From assembly GCA_027004335.1 (NCBI GenBank), contig JALTID010000181.1, positions 1 to 8,153 of the forward strand: a DNA stretch of 8,153 bases, in the 5' to 3' direction. The notes under the pieces are model-generated. The model worked only from the letters and a program-made list of their open reading frames with translations, was not told the DNA's origin and searched no databases. The DNA comes from a bacterium. Lineage in GTDB: Bacteria; JALSQH01. Shown here piece by piece: positions 1-6,509 of this stretch. The position numbers and the translations under genes are program-made. Each line of letters starts with the position of its first letter. Positions within the stretch are counted from its first letter, which is position 1.

Positions 1-404
1 ATACCTATCATATCTAATTTCGCATTGGATATTAACTTTTCATCAAATACTGCATTCCATAAGTATTGAAAGTGAAACTGTGTGAGTATTGACATCCATA
101 TTCGATATAATCTTGCTTTGAATCCTTCTTCTACAAATTGTAAAGAACAACCGTAAAAATATTGTCTTATAAAATCATAAATATACGGATTCAACTTTTC
201 TTGCCAGTATATCCTAAAAATTTCTTTATAACCTTTGAAATCTGTAGTATCCCAATAATATTTGTAGTACAATTCAAGGGGAAGCAAAGCTTTTGGGAGG
301 TCTTGCTCCACGGTTTTTATTTTTCTGAGACTATAGTATTCATCTATTGGAATTTTTATGAGAAATTCTTCAAACTTCTTTAAATCTTCTCGCCAGTTCC
401 TCAT
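1..404 (-). CDS. TaqI-like type II restriction endonuclease, N-terminal part (runs off left edge)
   Basis: Partial gene: the reverse-strand frame is open for 134 codons from ATG at 404 to the window edge. The protein resembles the N-terminal half of Thermus TaqI (about 263 aa, cuts T^CGA) as I remember that sequence. Shared blocks are KTVEQDLP (around residues 31-38), a YF-GCS segment near 88-92, then EARLYR-like KARLYR and TQFHF-Y-WNA in the following 30 residues. The catalytic acidic/lysine residues of TaqI lie further downstream and would be outside the window, so activity cannot be judged. The start overlaps the methyltransferase stop by one base (TGATG) and has no well-spaced SD of its own, so translation is probably coupled to the upstream methyltransferase; GTG at 407 is an alternative start. 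Methylase first, endonuclease second is also the TaqI order. Family identity is by recall, without a search. Confidence 0.85.
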   Translation of the reverse strand, partial: MRNWREDLKKFEEFLIKIPIDEYYSLRKIKTVEQDLPKALLPLELYYKYYWDTTDFKGYKEIFRIYWQEKLNPYIYDFIRQYFYGCSLQFVEEGFKARLYRIWMSILTQFHFQYLWNAVFDEKLISNAKLDMIG

Positions 405-1762
405 CACCTTAGTGCCTGTTTTATTTGTCTTAATTCCTCTCTCGTGGGCAAAGGGAGAAGTTTAAGCTGGGTAATATTAAAATGATATGTTATGTCTCTG
501 AAAACATCTTTTACATATTTCCGTACCACATCTGAGTTAAGAAATTTAACAACCTCTTCCTCAGGAAGATCAAATCGGCTGTTAATCAAAGTGCGTTTCC
601 TCAACAAATGATATACATCTCCCATCCAGGGGTATGCCTTATAATCATAAGCTGCACCAACTTGACCATCCCCTCTAAAACCCAGGCCCATAACAATATG
701 AGGTTTATCAAAAAAATTTCTCAATTGCGTTTTCTTAGATGAATCAATCCAGTAGCCAGTAATAGATGAATATATAACCTTTCCGATTTTTAAATTTCTT
801 CCATTCAGGATAGGAAGAAACCCTTGGTCTTCTCTTTTAGTTTTAGATCTCACAACATCATGACTATGTTTAATTTCAGGTGTCCTGGGGGAAATTCTTA
901 TAGTGTAAATATCACCGAGACGAAAACTGCAAATCTCATCTACCTTCTTGCTAAACCTGGTAGAAAATACTATAAGATTACCATCCCAGTTACCATTTTT
1001 CTGTAAAAGTCTTTGATTCCCTTTGTAATAGTCATAAAGAAATAATAAATTATTTTCTGAGCGAGATTTAGTAAACTTTATTACTACCGTTGTAACATCT
1101 GCTTCAGGCTTAAAGATTGACGGCCCCATGTAAATGATCTCAGTTTTTCCATTCCTTGATAAGAACTTGCGGAGCTTTTTAAATTCATCAAGAATCATAA
1201 AAGTTGCTGGCACAATAAAAATTAATTGCCCCTTCTCTTCCAGCAGCTTTATCGATTTCTCTATGAATGCTCCATATACATTATACTTTCCATACCATGT
1301 TTCATAAAGCCTTTTGTATTTATTCTTTGTGTTATTGTCAATTCTAATAGTATAATGTTCTGACATACTGGGAATGCCATATGGCGGGTTACCAATTATA
1401 ATATTGAAGCGTTCTTCTGTTTCCCAGAGAAGATAATCATGATAAACAATTTTTATATCATCATTTAACTTTTTTTCTTTGGCATAGTCAATAATCTCTT
1501 TATTTATTTCGACACCTTTCCTTACTGTAGCCTTTTTGAAAAATTCATTTTTCTTGTTCTTAATTCCATGCAAGAACTGGCAAATCCCACATGCCGGTTC
1601 AAGAATCTTTAACTCATTTAAATTTACCATATCCTCATCTATCATATTCACCATAAAATCCACAACCCATTGTGGAGTAAAAAATATTCCCCAATCCTTT
1701 TTGATCCCTCTAAGTTTGCCATCTATCAAAGCTGCATGGGTCTCAACATCAACATTCCCCAT
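404..1762 (-). CDS. M.TaqI-like N6-adenine DNA methyltransferase (TCGA-type modification enzyme)
   Basis: SAM-dependent gamma-class adenine-N6 DNA methyltransferase of 452 aa, expected to methylate the site cut by the endonuclease downstream. Visible motifs are motif X FFTPQWVVDFMV (27-38), motif I LEPACG (54-59), the SAM-binding acidic motif GVEI (83-86), the HDYLLWE segment (108-114, comparable to DFLLWE of M.TaqI) and the catalytic NPPYG (125-129). The C-terminal target-recognition half keeps M.TaqI-like blocks: PILNGRNLK (317-325), AYPW-----HLL (376-387) and a final FRDITYHFN (421-429). It is about 30 residues longer than M.TaqI (421 aa), with extra length at the N-terminus and after NPPY. 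The ATG at 1762 is supported by an unusually strong SD. Recognition of TCGA is inferred from similarity of both partners to TaqI; specificity could have drifted. It lies 46 bp behind the radical SAM gene with no visible terminator between. Confidence 0.93.
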   Translation of the reverse strand: MGNVDVETHAALIDGKLRGIKKDWGIFFTPQWVVDFMVNMIDEDMVNLNELKILEPACGICQFLHGIKNKKNEFFKKATVRKGVEINKEIIDYAKEKKLNDDIKIVYHDYLLWETEERFNIIIGNPPYGIPSMSEHYTIRIDNNTKNKYKRLYETWYGKYNVYGAFIEKSIKLLEEKGQLIFIVPATFMILDEFKKLRKFLSRNGKTEIIYMGPSIFKPEADVTTVVIKFTKSRSENNLLFLYDYYKGNQRLLQKNGNWDGNLIVFSTRFSKKVDEICSFRLGDIYTIRISPRTPEIKHSHDVVRSKTKREDQGFLPILNGRNLKIGKVIYSSITGYWIDSSKKTQLRNFFDKPHIVMGLGFRGDGQVGAAYDYKAYPWMGDVYHLLRKRTLINSRFDLPEEEVVKFLNSDVVRKYVKDVFRDITYHFNITQLKLLPLPTREELRQIKQALR

Positions 1763-1770
1763 GTTTTTAT

Positions 1771-1782
1771 ATCACCTCCTTA
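1771..1782 (-). promoter_or_regulatory. Very strong ribosome binding site of the methyltransferase
   Basis: The minus strand reads TAAGGAGGTGAT, a 12-base match to the complement of the usual 16S rRNA 3' end, ending 8 bases before ATG 1762. It fixes the start and implies high translation of the protective methylase compared with the coupled endonuclease, which has no proper SD. Confidence 0.85.
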
Positions 1783-1808
1783 CCAAACATGTCACAATAC
1801 AAAGTTCC

Positions 1809-2744
1809 TTACATCCCATAAAAGTACATCTCCTGAATGTACCCATTCTCCAGCCCATATTTGTGTAGCAGTCTTACTGCTTCTTCATATTCTTCCCTCG
1901 TGATTCTCCTGTTTACAACTGGATCGTCAAAGGCTTTGTATGTAGGGAAGTACTGACTCATAAGACTTATGTAAACATCCTTCCCTACTTCTTCAGCGAT
2001 AAATTTGAAAACTTTATCGGTGCCAGAAGCATTGTTTGGAAGCACAAGGTGCCTGACCAGAACCCCCCTGTATGCAACCCCTTCTTCATCCATTCTTAAG
2101 GGTCCCACCTGCCGGTACATCTCCTTAAGAGCAGGTCTTACCACATCCCAGTAATTGGGCACTGCTGAGAGTTTCCTTGCCCAGTAATTGTCAGAGTATT
2201 TTATATCTGGCATATAGATATCAACTATTCCATCTAATAGTTTCAGAGTTTCCACCGATTCATATCCTGCTGTATTGTAGGCAAGGGGGATTTTTAATCC
2301 TTTTTCTTTTGCAATGAATGTTGCCTTAACTATCTGAGGGACAAAATGGGTGGGAGTAACAAGATTTATATTGTGAGCACCCCTCCTCTGAAGATCAACC
2401 ATTGCCTCCGCTAACTCTTCTTCCGTTATATAATTTCCATTTAAAAGTTGACTTATAGGATAATTCTGGCAGAATTTACACCTTAATGGACATCCAGAAA
2501 AAAAAATCGTCCCCGATCCTCTACTCCCCGATATTGGTGGTTCTTCACCAAAGTGGAGATTTATGCTTGCTATCTTAAGTGTAGTTGTCATTCTACAAAT
2601 ACCTTTATTGGTTTCATATCTGTCTACTCCGCAATTTCTTGGACATATATCACATTTATACATCCTCTGGTATAGAATCTCTATTCTTCTTTCAAACTCC
2701 TCCTGCGGCAATTTTAAATAATCTGGACTCCTCTCCTCCCTCAT
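1809..2744 (-). CDS. PflX-type radical SAM protein (COG1313-like)
   Basis: Radical SAM iron-sulfur protein of 311 aa related to pyruvate formate-lyase activating enzymes, PflX branch; the substrate of this branch is not firmly established. The radical SAM cluster motif is CPLRCKFC (C85, C89, C92), binding the [4Fe-4S] that cleaves S-adenosylmethionine. An N-terminal Cys set, CDICPRNC (C31, C34, C38) plus C50 in KGICR, is typical of the family and may bind zinc or a second cluster. Other family blocks are GEEPPISGSRGSGTIFFSGC (66-85), YMPDIKYSD (177-185) and the C-terminal LMSQYFPTYKA (261-271). Length fits the family. The ATG overlaps the carA stop (ATGA, 4 bases) with a purine-rich AGAGAGGG upstream, so translation is coupled to carA. 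I see no glycyl radical enzyme in the window to serve as partner. The cellular role is open; the family call is firm. Confidence 0.92.
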   Translation of the reverse strand: MREERSPDYLKLPQEEFERRIEILYQRMYKCDICPRNCGVDRYETNKGICRMTTTLKIASINLHFGEEPPISGSRGSGTIFFSGCPLRCKFCQNYPISQLLNGNYITEEELAEAMVDLQRRGAHNINLVTPTHFVPQIVKATFIAKEKGLKIPLAYNTAGYESVETLKLLDGIVDIYMPDIKYSDNYWARKLSAVPNYWDVVRPALKEMYRQVGPLRMDEEGVAYRGVLVRHLVLPNNASGTDKVFKFIAEEVGKDVYISLMSQYFPTYKAFDDPVVNRRITREEYEEAVRLLHKYGLENGYIQEMYFYGM

Positions 2745-3886
2745 CCCTCTCTAAATCTTTCCATTAATTTCATAAACTCTGAAAATAGATAGGCTGAATC
2801 GTGGGGACCTGGAGATGCTTCAGGATGGTACTGCACAGAGAGGAGGAACTTCTTATCGTCCCTTATGCCCTCAAGAGTTTTATCATTTAAATTTATATGG
2901 CTTTTTCTCACAGTATCAGGTAGCGTCTCAGTATCTACGGCAAAACCATGATTTTGAGCAGTTATCTCTACCCTGCCTGATTCAAGGTCCATTACAGGTT
3001 GATTTGCTCCCCTGTGTCCAAATTTCAGTTTGAAGGTTTTTGCCCCCAGCGCTCTGGAGAGCAACTGATGTCCCAGACAGATCCCAAAGATGGGAATATT
3101 TCCAACAAATTTAGCTATATTCTCAACAATGTAATCCAGTGCTGCAGGATCCCCTGGCCCGTTGGATAGGAAAATTCCATCAGGTTTCATATCCATCACT
3201 TCTTCATAGGGTGTTGTAGAGGGAACAACCAGCACCTTTACCCCTGCACTTTTAAGAAGTCTGAGTATATTCCTTTTTATTCCGTAATCATAGAGAACCA
3301 CGAAAAATCTGTCTTCATTAACGGCTGTTTTTTTATACCCTTTCCCCAATTCCCATACCCCCTGATCCCACCAGTAAGGTTTATCTGTTGTCACTTCTTT
3401 TACAAGATCCTGACCGCTCATGGGAGGTATTTCCTTTGCTTTCTTTTTGAGTCGTTCAATGTCAAAATCAGTGATGGAAATTAAACCGGGCATCGCTCCT
3501 TCATTTCTTATATGTCTGGTTAATTTCCTTGTATCAATTCCATGTATGGCTACAATTTTATTCTCTTTGAGCCACTGTCCCAGGGATTTTTCTGCACGAA
3601 AATTACTGTAATTTTCAAAGTATTCTTTTACAATAAAACCCGCTACCTGTGGCTTATCAGACTCCATATCCTCGCTGTTGATCCCATAATTTCCTATCTG
3701 GGAGTATGTCATGGTAACAATTTGCCCCTTGTACGAGGGATCAGTTAATATCTCCTGATAACCTGTGATGCTGGTATTAAAAACCACCTCTCCCTCTGTG
3801 TCTCCATCATACCCAAAGGAATAACCCTCAAAGTAAGTCCCGTCAGCAAGAACCAGAAAGGCCTTTTTCTTCTTACTCATCTTCAA
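2741..3886 (-). CDS. carA: Carbamoyl-phosphate synthase small (glutaminase) subunit
   Basis: Glutamine-hydrolysing subunit that passes ammonia to CarB for carbamoyl phosphate, feeding pyrimidine and arginine synthesis. Full length (381 aa). The N-terminal CarA domain has FNTSITGYQEILTDPSY (36-52) and the Y-SQIGNYGIN block (61-70). The class I glutamine amidotransferase domain shows SNGPGDP (241-247), nucleophile elbow FGICLGHQ with Cys270, and QYHPEASPGP with His354 and Glu356, giving a complete catalytic triad. The start is uncertain: TTG at 3886 gives 381 aa, ATG at 3880 (M3) gives 379 aa and is my preference, since it overlaps the stop of the preceding hepT remnant (ATGAGTAA). Neither has a strong SD, so coupling to the upstream frame is likely. 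carB does not follow; the next gene is the radical SAM gene, so the large subunit must be encoded elsewhere. Confidence 0.97.
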   Translation of the reverse strand: MKMSKKKKAFLVLADGTYFEGYSFGYDGDTEGEVVFNTSITGYQEILTDPSYKGQIVTMTYSQIGNYGINSEDMESDKPQVAGFIVKEYFENYSNFRAEKSLGQWLKENKIVAIHGIDTRKLTRHIRNEGAMPGLISITDFDIERLKKKAKEIPPMSGQDLVKEVTTDKPYWWDQGVWELGKGYKKTAVNEDRFFVVLYDYGIKRNILRLLKSAGVKVLVVPSTTPYEEVMDMKPDGIFLSNGPGDPAALDYIVENIAKFVGNIPIFGICLGHQLLSRALGAKTFKLKFGHRGANQPVMDLESGRVEITAQNHGFAVDTETLPDTVRKSHINLNDKTLEGIRDDKKFLLSVQYHPEASPGPHDSAYLFSEFMKLMERFREG

Positions 3887-4019
3887 TCTCGCTTTCCCAG
3901 CCTTCTTTTTCTATAATTTTACTGAGTTTCGAAAATAGTGCAGGTATGTCGTTGATTGCCATTTGCCATAAGATTTTTCTATCAATAATGAGATAAACTT
4001 TATCTCCTCGTTCAGACAT
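3873..4019 (-). pseudogene. Internally deleted HepT (HEPN/DUF86) toxin remnant
   Basis: Short frame of 48 codons, ATG at 4019 to TAA at 3875-3873. Its first ten residues, MSERGDKVYL, look like a HepT/DUF86 N-terminus. The rest, from IDRKILWQMAINDIPAL onward, looks like the C-terminal helix after the HEPN catalytic region, where family members read roughly Y-F-G-[VI]-D-x-x-[IL]-[VL]-W. A normal HepT is about 110-140 aa, so around 80 central residues, including the conserved RN-L--IGEA helix and the RNxxxHxY RNase motif, are missing while the frame is kept. As an RNase it should be dead. It overlaps the MntA frame upstream by 8 bases (normal for MNT-HEPN pairs) and the carA ATG downstream by 8 bases. 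It could instead be a genuine small protein kept for coupling to carA. Family assignment is by pattern from two short ends, so moderately certain. Confidence 0.65.
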
Positions 4020-4322
4020 ATATTAACTCTTTACGAATCCTCTCCTTCACAGATTTTATCCTGATTGATTCAATTCCATCCGGTGTTACAAGATCAACCT
4101 CTCTTACAAATAATCCTTCAAGAAATTCTGCAAGTCCACCAAAATCCCTGAATCCCCCTCTTCCCTCCTCAAATTCAACAACAAGGTCAATGTCACTATC
4201 TTCTTTTATTTCATCTCTAACAGCTGAGCTAAAGATTCCTATTTTTTTACTCCAAACTTTTTTATTTCCTCTATGTTCTCGGAAATCAGCTTCAAAATTT
4301 CTGTTTTGCTAATTTTCTTCAT
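4012..4322 (-). pseudogene. MntA-like minimal nucleotidyltransferase antitoxin, frameshifted
   Basis: Reading from ATG 4322 (ATGA overlap with the pyrC stop), the frame gives 27 residues, MKKISKTEIL to GVKK, then a TAG at 4241-4239. Skipping one base at the preceding A7 run restores the rest of a typical MNT nucleotidyltransferase: KKIGIFSSAVRDE, then EDSDIDLVVEFEE, FVREVDLVTPDGI and a final RIRKELIYV, with TGA at 4014-4012. The repaired product would be about 103 aa, the family's normal size. Its role would be to AMPylate and neutralise the HepT RNase. The catalytic pattern GS-x10-DxD is present as SS...DSDID, so the conserved Gly is Ser. No ATG, GTG or TTG in the second frame precedes the active site. 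This is a pseudogene, a sequencing slip in a homopolymer, or a gene read by slippage. The toxin remnant follows. Confidence 0.8.
4242..4248 (-). other. A7 homopolymer at the MntA frameshift point
   Basis: On the coding strand, seven A residues stand between GT and TAGG. Eight would keep the MNT reading frame intact (FGV-KK-KIGIF), so the site looks like a one-base loss in a slippery run. Polymerase or ribosome slippage here would restore the full product. Confidence 0.75.
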
Positions 4323-5587
4323 AGCACTTTATCTTTAACTATTATGAATTTCTTCTTCCCTTCAAGTTTCCACCCTATAAATGGTGAATTCTTGCTTTTG
4401 GAGAGGATCATACCCTCTGTGAAGGTGTATTTTTCCATGTTGAAAACTGTAATATATGCAGGTTCGCCAACTTTAATGCTCCCCCCTGGAATATTTAGAA
4501 TCCTCGCCGGATTGTATGCCAGTTTTTTAAACAATTCTGGTAGAGTAAGAATATTCTCCTTCCATAACCTGAGGGATAGCGGAAGTAAAGTCTGAAGCCC
4601 AATTATCCCAAAGGGAGCCTTATCAAACTCCACTTCCTTGTCACTTTTGGAATGGGGTGCGTGATCAGTAACAATTGCATCAATGGTACCATCTGCAAGG
4701 CCTTTATATAGGGCGTCTATATCTTCTTCTGTTCTAAGAGGAGGATTCATCTTAAAATTTGTATTATAACCCGCTTTGTAAAGGTCCTCTTCTGTAAGAG
4801 TAAGATGGTGTATGGCAGCTTCAGCAGTAACCGGAATTCCTCTCTTTTTCGCCCATCTTATAATTTCAACACTTCCCTTCGTACTTACATGACAGATATG
4901 AAGTTTTCCCCCCGTGTAACCTGCTAAAAGAACATCCCTGGCTATCATAGCTTCTTCTGCAGTGGAGGGAATTCCAGGTAACCCCATCAAAGTGGAAATT
5001 CTTCCCTCATTTATTACTCCATCCCCTGAGAGATTTTTATCCTCTTCATGGGCGATAATGGGTTTATCAAAAAGGGAGGCATACTCAAGAGCCCTTCTCA
5101 TCACTTCGGCATTTTCAACAGGTAAACCATCATCAGAAAAACCAACAGCTCCTGCTTCAGCAAGAAGTCCCATCTCGGTGAGAGTTTCCCCCTTCTGTCC
5201 CATGGTTATAGCTGCAATAGGGTATAGCTCAGCAAGGAATAGGGCTTCTGCTTTTTCTATCATATATTCTGTAACAGAGATATTATCATTAACCGGGTTT
5301 GTATTGGGCATGGCTGCAACTCTGGTAACCCCACCTTCCACTGCTGCCCGGAGCCCTGTATTTATGTCTTCCTTGTATTCATACCCTGGGTCCCTGAGAT
5401 GAACATGCATATCAAAAATACCTGGAGCTACATAGCAATCTGAAGCATCCAAAATCTCCCATGAATTGTCTGGCTCTTTCTCTGAAACCTCAACTATTTT
5501 CCCATCTTCTATGAATAGATTTTTTTGAAGAATAGATCCCTTTTCTACATCAATGATTTTCCCGTTAACTACTGCTAATTTCTTCAT
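4319..5587 (-). CDS. pyrC: Dihydroorotase, class I
   Basis: Zinc amidohydrolase that closes carbamoyl aspartate to dihydroorotate, the third step of UMP synthesis, in the cytoplasm. It is 422 aa from ATG 5587, normal for the Bacillus-type enzyme. The metal site is complete: HVHLRDPG (H61 and H63), GFSDDGL (D153), IIAHEED (H180), HICHVST (H233) and VTDHAPH (D308), matching the spacing of the B. subtilis enzyme. NPPLR (about 282-286) and the C-terminal NPARI segment are also typical. The frame can be extended to TTG 5602 (427 aa), but ATG 5587 has GGAGAAGGG just upstream and is preferred. It overlaps the end of pyrB by 23 bases, so coupling is likely. Its stop overlaps the ATG of the broken mntA. 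Confidence 0.97.
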   Translation of the reverse strand: MKKLAVVNGKIIDVEKGSILQKNLFIEDGKIVEVSEKEPDNSWEILDASDCYVAPGIFDMHVHLRDPGYEYKEDINTGLRAAVEGGVTRVAAMPNTNPVNDNISVTEYMIEKAEALFLAELYPIAAITMGQKGETLTEMGLLAEAGAVGFSDDGLPVENAEVMRRALEYASLFDKPIIAHEEDKNLSGDGVINEGRISTLMGLPGIPSTAEEAMIARDVLLAGYTGGKLHICHVSTKGSVEIIRWAKKRGIPVTAEAAIHHLTLTEEDLYKAGYNTNFKMNPPLRTEEDIDALYKGLADGTIDAIVTDHAPHSKSDKEVEFDKAPFGIIGLQTLLPLSLRLWKENILTLPELFKKLAYNPARILNIPGGSIKVGEPAYITVFNMEKYTFTEGMILSKSKNSPFIGWKLEGKKKFIIVKDKVL

Positions 5588-6509
5588 ATTTCCCTTCTCC
5601 AATTAGTGTATAAAGTATTGCCATTCTTACTGCTACACCATTGGTTACCTGATTAAAAATAACTGATCTATCACCATAGACAAGTTCCTGAGTTAATTCC
5701 ACCTCCCAGTTAACCGGGCCAGGGTGCATTATGATGGCATCAGACTTAAGCATATCAAGTTTCCTGTGGCTCAATCCATAAAAGCGCGCATATTCTCTTA
5801 TAGATGGTATCAACAAAGCAGCCTGCCTCTCCCTCTGGATCCGCAACATCATCAACGCATCTGCATCTTTTACCGCTTCCTCTAAGGTTTTAGCAATTTT
5901 AACTTTATATGGAGAAACATCATGAAACATCACTGTACGAGGGCCAAAAAGGGTGATCTCTGTATCAAACTTTGATAATCCAAGGATATCCGACCTCGCC
6001 ACTCTGCTGTGGGAAATATCCCCCATGATGGTTATTTTCAGACCATCAAGAGTTCCTTTGTACTCCCTTATGGTAAAAAGATTAAGCAAGCCCTGGGAGG
6101 GGTGCTCATTTATTCCGTCACCGGCATTTACAACGGGAACAGGTACCCTTTCAGCAATAAAAAATGGGGCTCCGCTGCTTTTGTGCCGCATAACTATCGC
6201 ATCTGGGCCCATTGCAAGAATATTTTTAACTGTGTCAAGGAGAGTTTCTCCCTTGGAAATACTGCTTCCAGAAGCGGAGAAATTTATGGTATCTGCTCCA
6301 AGATATTTTGCAGCCAGGTCAAAACTGGTTCGGGTTCTCGTACTGGGCTCAAAAAAAAGATTTGCTATTACCTTACCCCTGAGTACAGGAACTTTTTTTA
6401 CTGGCCGCTGCATAATTTTTTTCATCTCTGTTGCAAGATCAAGAATCTCCTCAACATCTTCCCGTGAAAGGGGACCCAAAGAAACAAGATCTTTTCCTGG
6501 TACTCCCAT
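5565..6509 (-). CDS. pyrB: Aspartate carbamoyltransferase catalytic chain
   Basis: Condenses carbamoyl phosphate with aspartate, the committed step of pyrimidine synthesis. It is 314 aa, normal for the Bacillus-type catalytic chain. Visible motifs: carbamoyl phosphate loop FEPSTRTRTSF (53-63), the 80s loop SISKGET (83-89, Lys86), MRHKSSGAP (107-115), NAGDGINEHPSQ (128-139, His136), GDISHSRVARS (163-173), LRIQRER (222-228, aspartate-binding side) and HPGPVN (262-267). The residues after HPGPVN read WEVEL, where most family members have R(G/D)VEI, a mild oddity. No pyrI regulatory chain is present, which fits an unregulated trimer controlled at the gene level by PyrR. Its ATG shares one base with the pyrR stop (TAATG) and has GGAGG 8 bases upstream. 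Confidence 0.98.
   Translation of the reverse strand: MGVPGKDLVSLGPLSREDVEEILDLATEMKKIMQRPVKKVPVLRGKVIANLFFEPSTRTRTSFDLAAKYLGADTINFSASGSSISKGETLLDTVKNILAMGPDAIVMRHKSSGAPFFIAERVPVPVVNAGDGINEHPSQGLLNLFTIREYKGTLDGLKITIMGDISHSRVARSDILGLSKFDTEITLFGPRTVMFHDVSPYKVKIAKTLEEAVKDADALMMLRIQRERQAALLIPSIREYARFYGLSHRKLDMLKSDAIIMHPGPVNWEVELTQELVYGDRSVIFNQVTNGVAVRMAILYTLIGEGKYEEISSS

Noticed and set aside
162-383. Plus-strand frame of 73 codons near the left edge
   Set aside because: Antisense to the TaqI-like endonuclease frame, whose protein has clear family similarity.
4012-4241. Intact short MNT protein from an internal start after the frameshift
   Set aside because: No ATG, GTG or TTG exists in the second frame before the catalytic SS...DxD segment, so no functional enzyme could start there.
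4962-5402. Plus-strand open frame of 146 codons opposite pyrC
   Set aside because: Antisense to the conserved dihydroorotase core, with Ser/Pro/Ala-rich translation and no recognisable motif.
5588-5602. Longer PyrC starting at TTG 5602
   Set aside because: ATG 5587 has GGAGAAGGG directly upstream and starts at the usual family N-terminus; the TTG would use the SD bases as codons.
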